64,000 nt of DNA. It comes from Arthrinium phaeospermum. Taxonomy: Eukaryota; Ascomycota; Sordariomycetes; Amphisphaeriales; Apiosporaceae. The translations under genes were made by a program, and so were the position numbers. Location: assembly GCA_006503535.1 (NCBI GenBank), contig QYRS01000004.1:1116001-1180000 (forward strand). The letters run 5' to 3'. The notes beneath the pieces were generated by a model that had not been told where the DNA came from, searched no databases, and was given only the letters and a program-made list of their open reading frames with translations. Positions 64,000 through 64,000 of the stretch are shown here, in pieces (position 1 is the stretch's first letter; every line of letters begins with the position of its first letter).

Positions 64000-64000
64000 C

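Overview
The window looks like a filamentous ascomycete genome (Pezizomycotina, most likely Sordariomycetes). The evidence is short introns (about 42-140 bp) with GT..AG ends and CTAAC/CTGAC-like branch sites, polypyrimidine/TATA promoters, fungus-specific families (Atg17, UstYa/DUF3328, DUF6604, DUF3632, DUF4470, Bys1, But2, Zn2Cys6) and a 6-kb extremely AT-rich block that is a repeat-induced point mutation (RIP)-decayed Ty3/gypsy retrotransposon. Exon boundaries below were worked out by hand from reading frames and splice signals.

Layout. 1-7.8 kb: a gene cut by the left edge, a cysteine-rich small secreted protein, a proline-rich protein with a degenerate riboflavin-kinase-like domain, and atg17. 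8.5-12.6 kb: one intact DUF6604 gene with two decayed tandem relatives. 14.6-22.5 kb: a Bys1-like secreted protein, an F-box/ankyrin gene with one in-frame TAG, a TPR-DUF4470 gene, and a conserved fungal gene with one in-frame TGA. 23-26.7 kb: esterase and unknown remnants, then an Mpv17/PMP22 membrane protein. 27.4-34.4 kb: a five-exon secreted protein, a UstYa-like oxidase, a tiny secreted-peptide gene, a DUF3632 gene and an RNase T1-like protein. 35-37.1 kb: a 134-bp direct repeat and a three-part minisatellite (84-, 72- and 161-bp units). 37.2-51.8 kb: an unrecognised gene, the C-terminal two thirds of a Prp43-like DEAH-box helicase, a five-exon gene of unknown function, a gene-poor stretch, a tandem pair of paralogues (one dead) and a cytochrome P450. 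52.2-54.2 kb: a Zn2Cys6 transcription factor. 54.4-60.4 kb: the RIP-decayed retroelement. 60.45-60.8 kb: the missing N-terminal part of the helicase on the opposite strand. 62.2-64 kb: a But2-like secreted protein and the 3' end of a probable GH20-type gene cut by the right edge.

The most striking structural result is that the two helicase pieces meet exactly at homologous codons. They share a 5-bp CTCGA at the break and lie in opposite orientation. This is what a single inversion of about 22.5 kb (roughly 37.9-60.45 kb) through a helicase gene would leave. Inside that segment, short GGCTTCGGCC hairpins (cUUCGg tetraloop type) recur, mostly just downstream of stop codons and in the sense orientation. 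The P450 and the Zn2Cys6 regulator sit next to the RIP-decayed block, a typical setting for accessory or specialised-metabolism genes, but no synthase backbone gene is visible.
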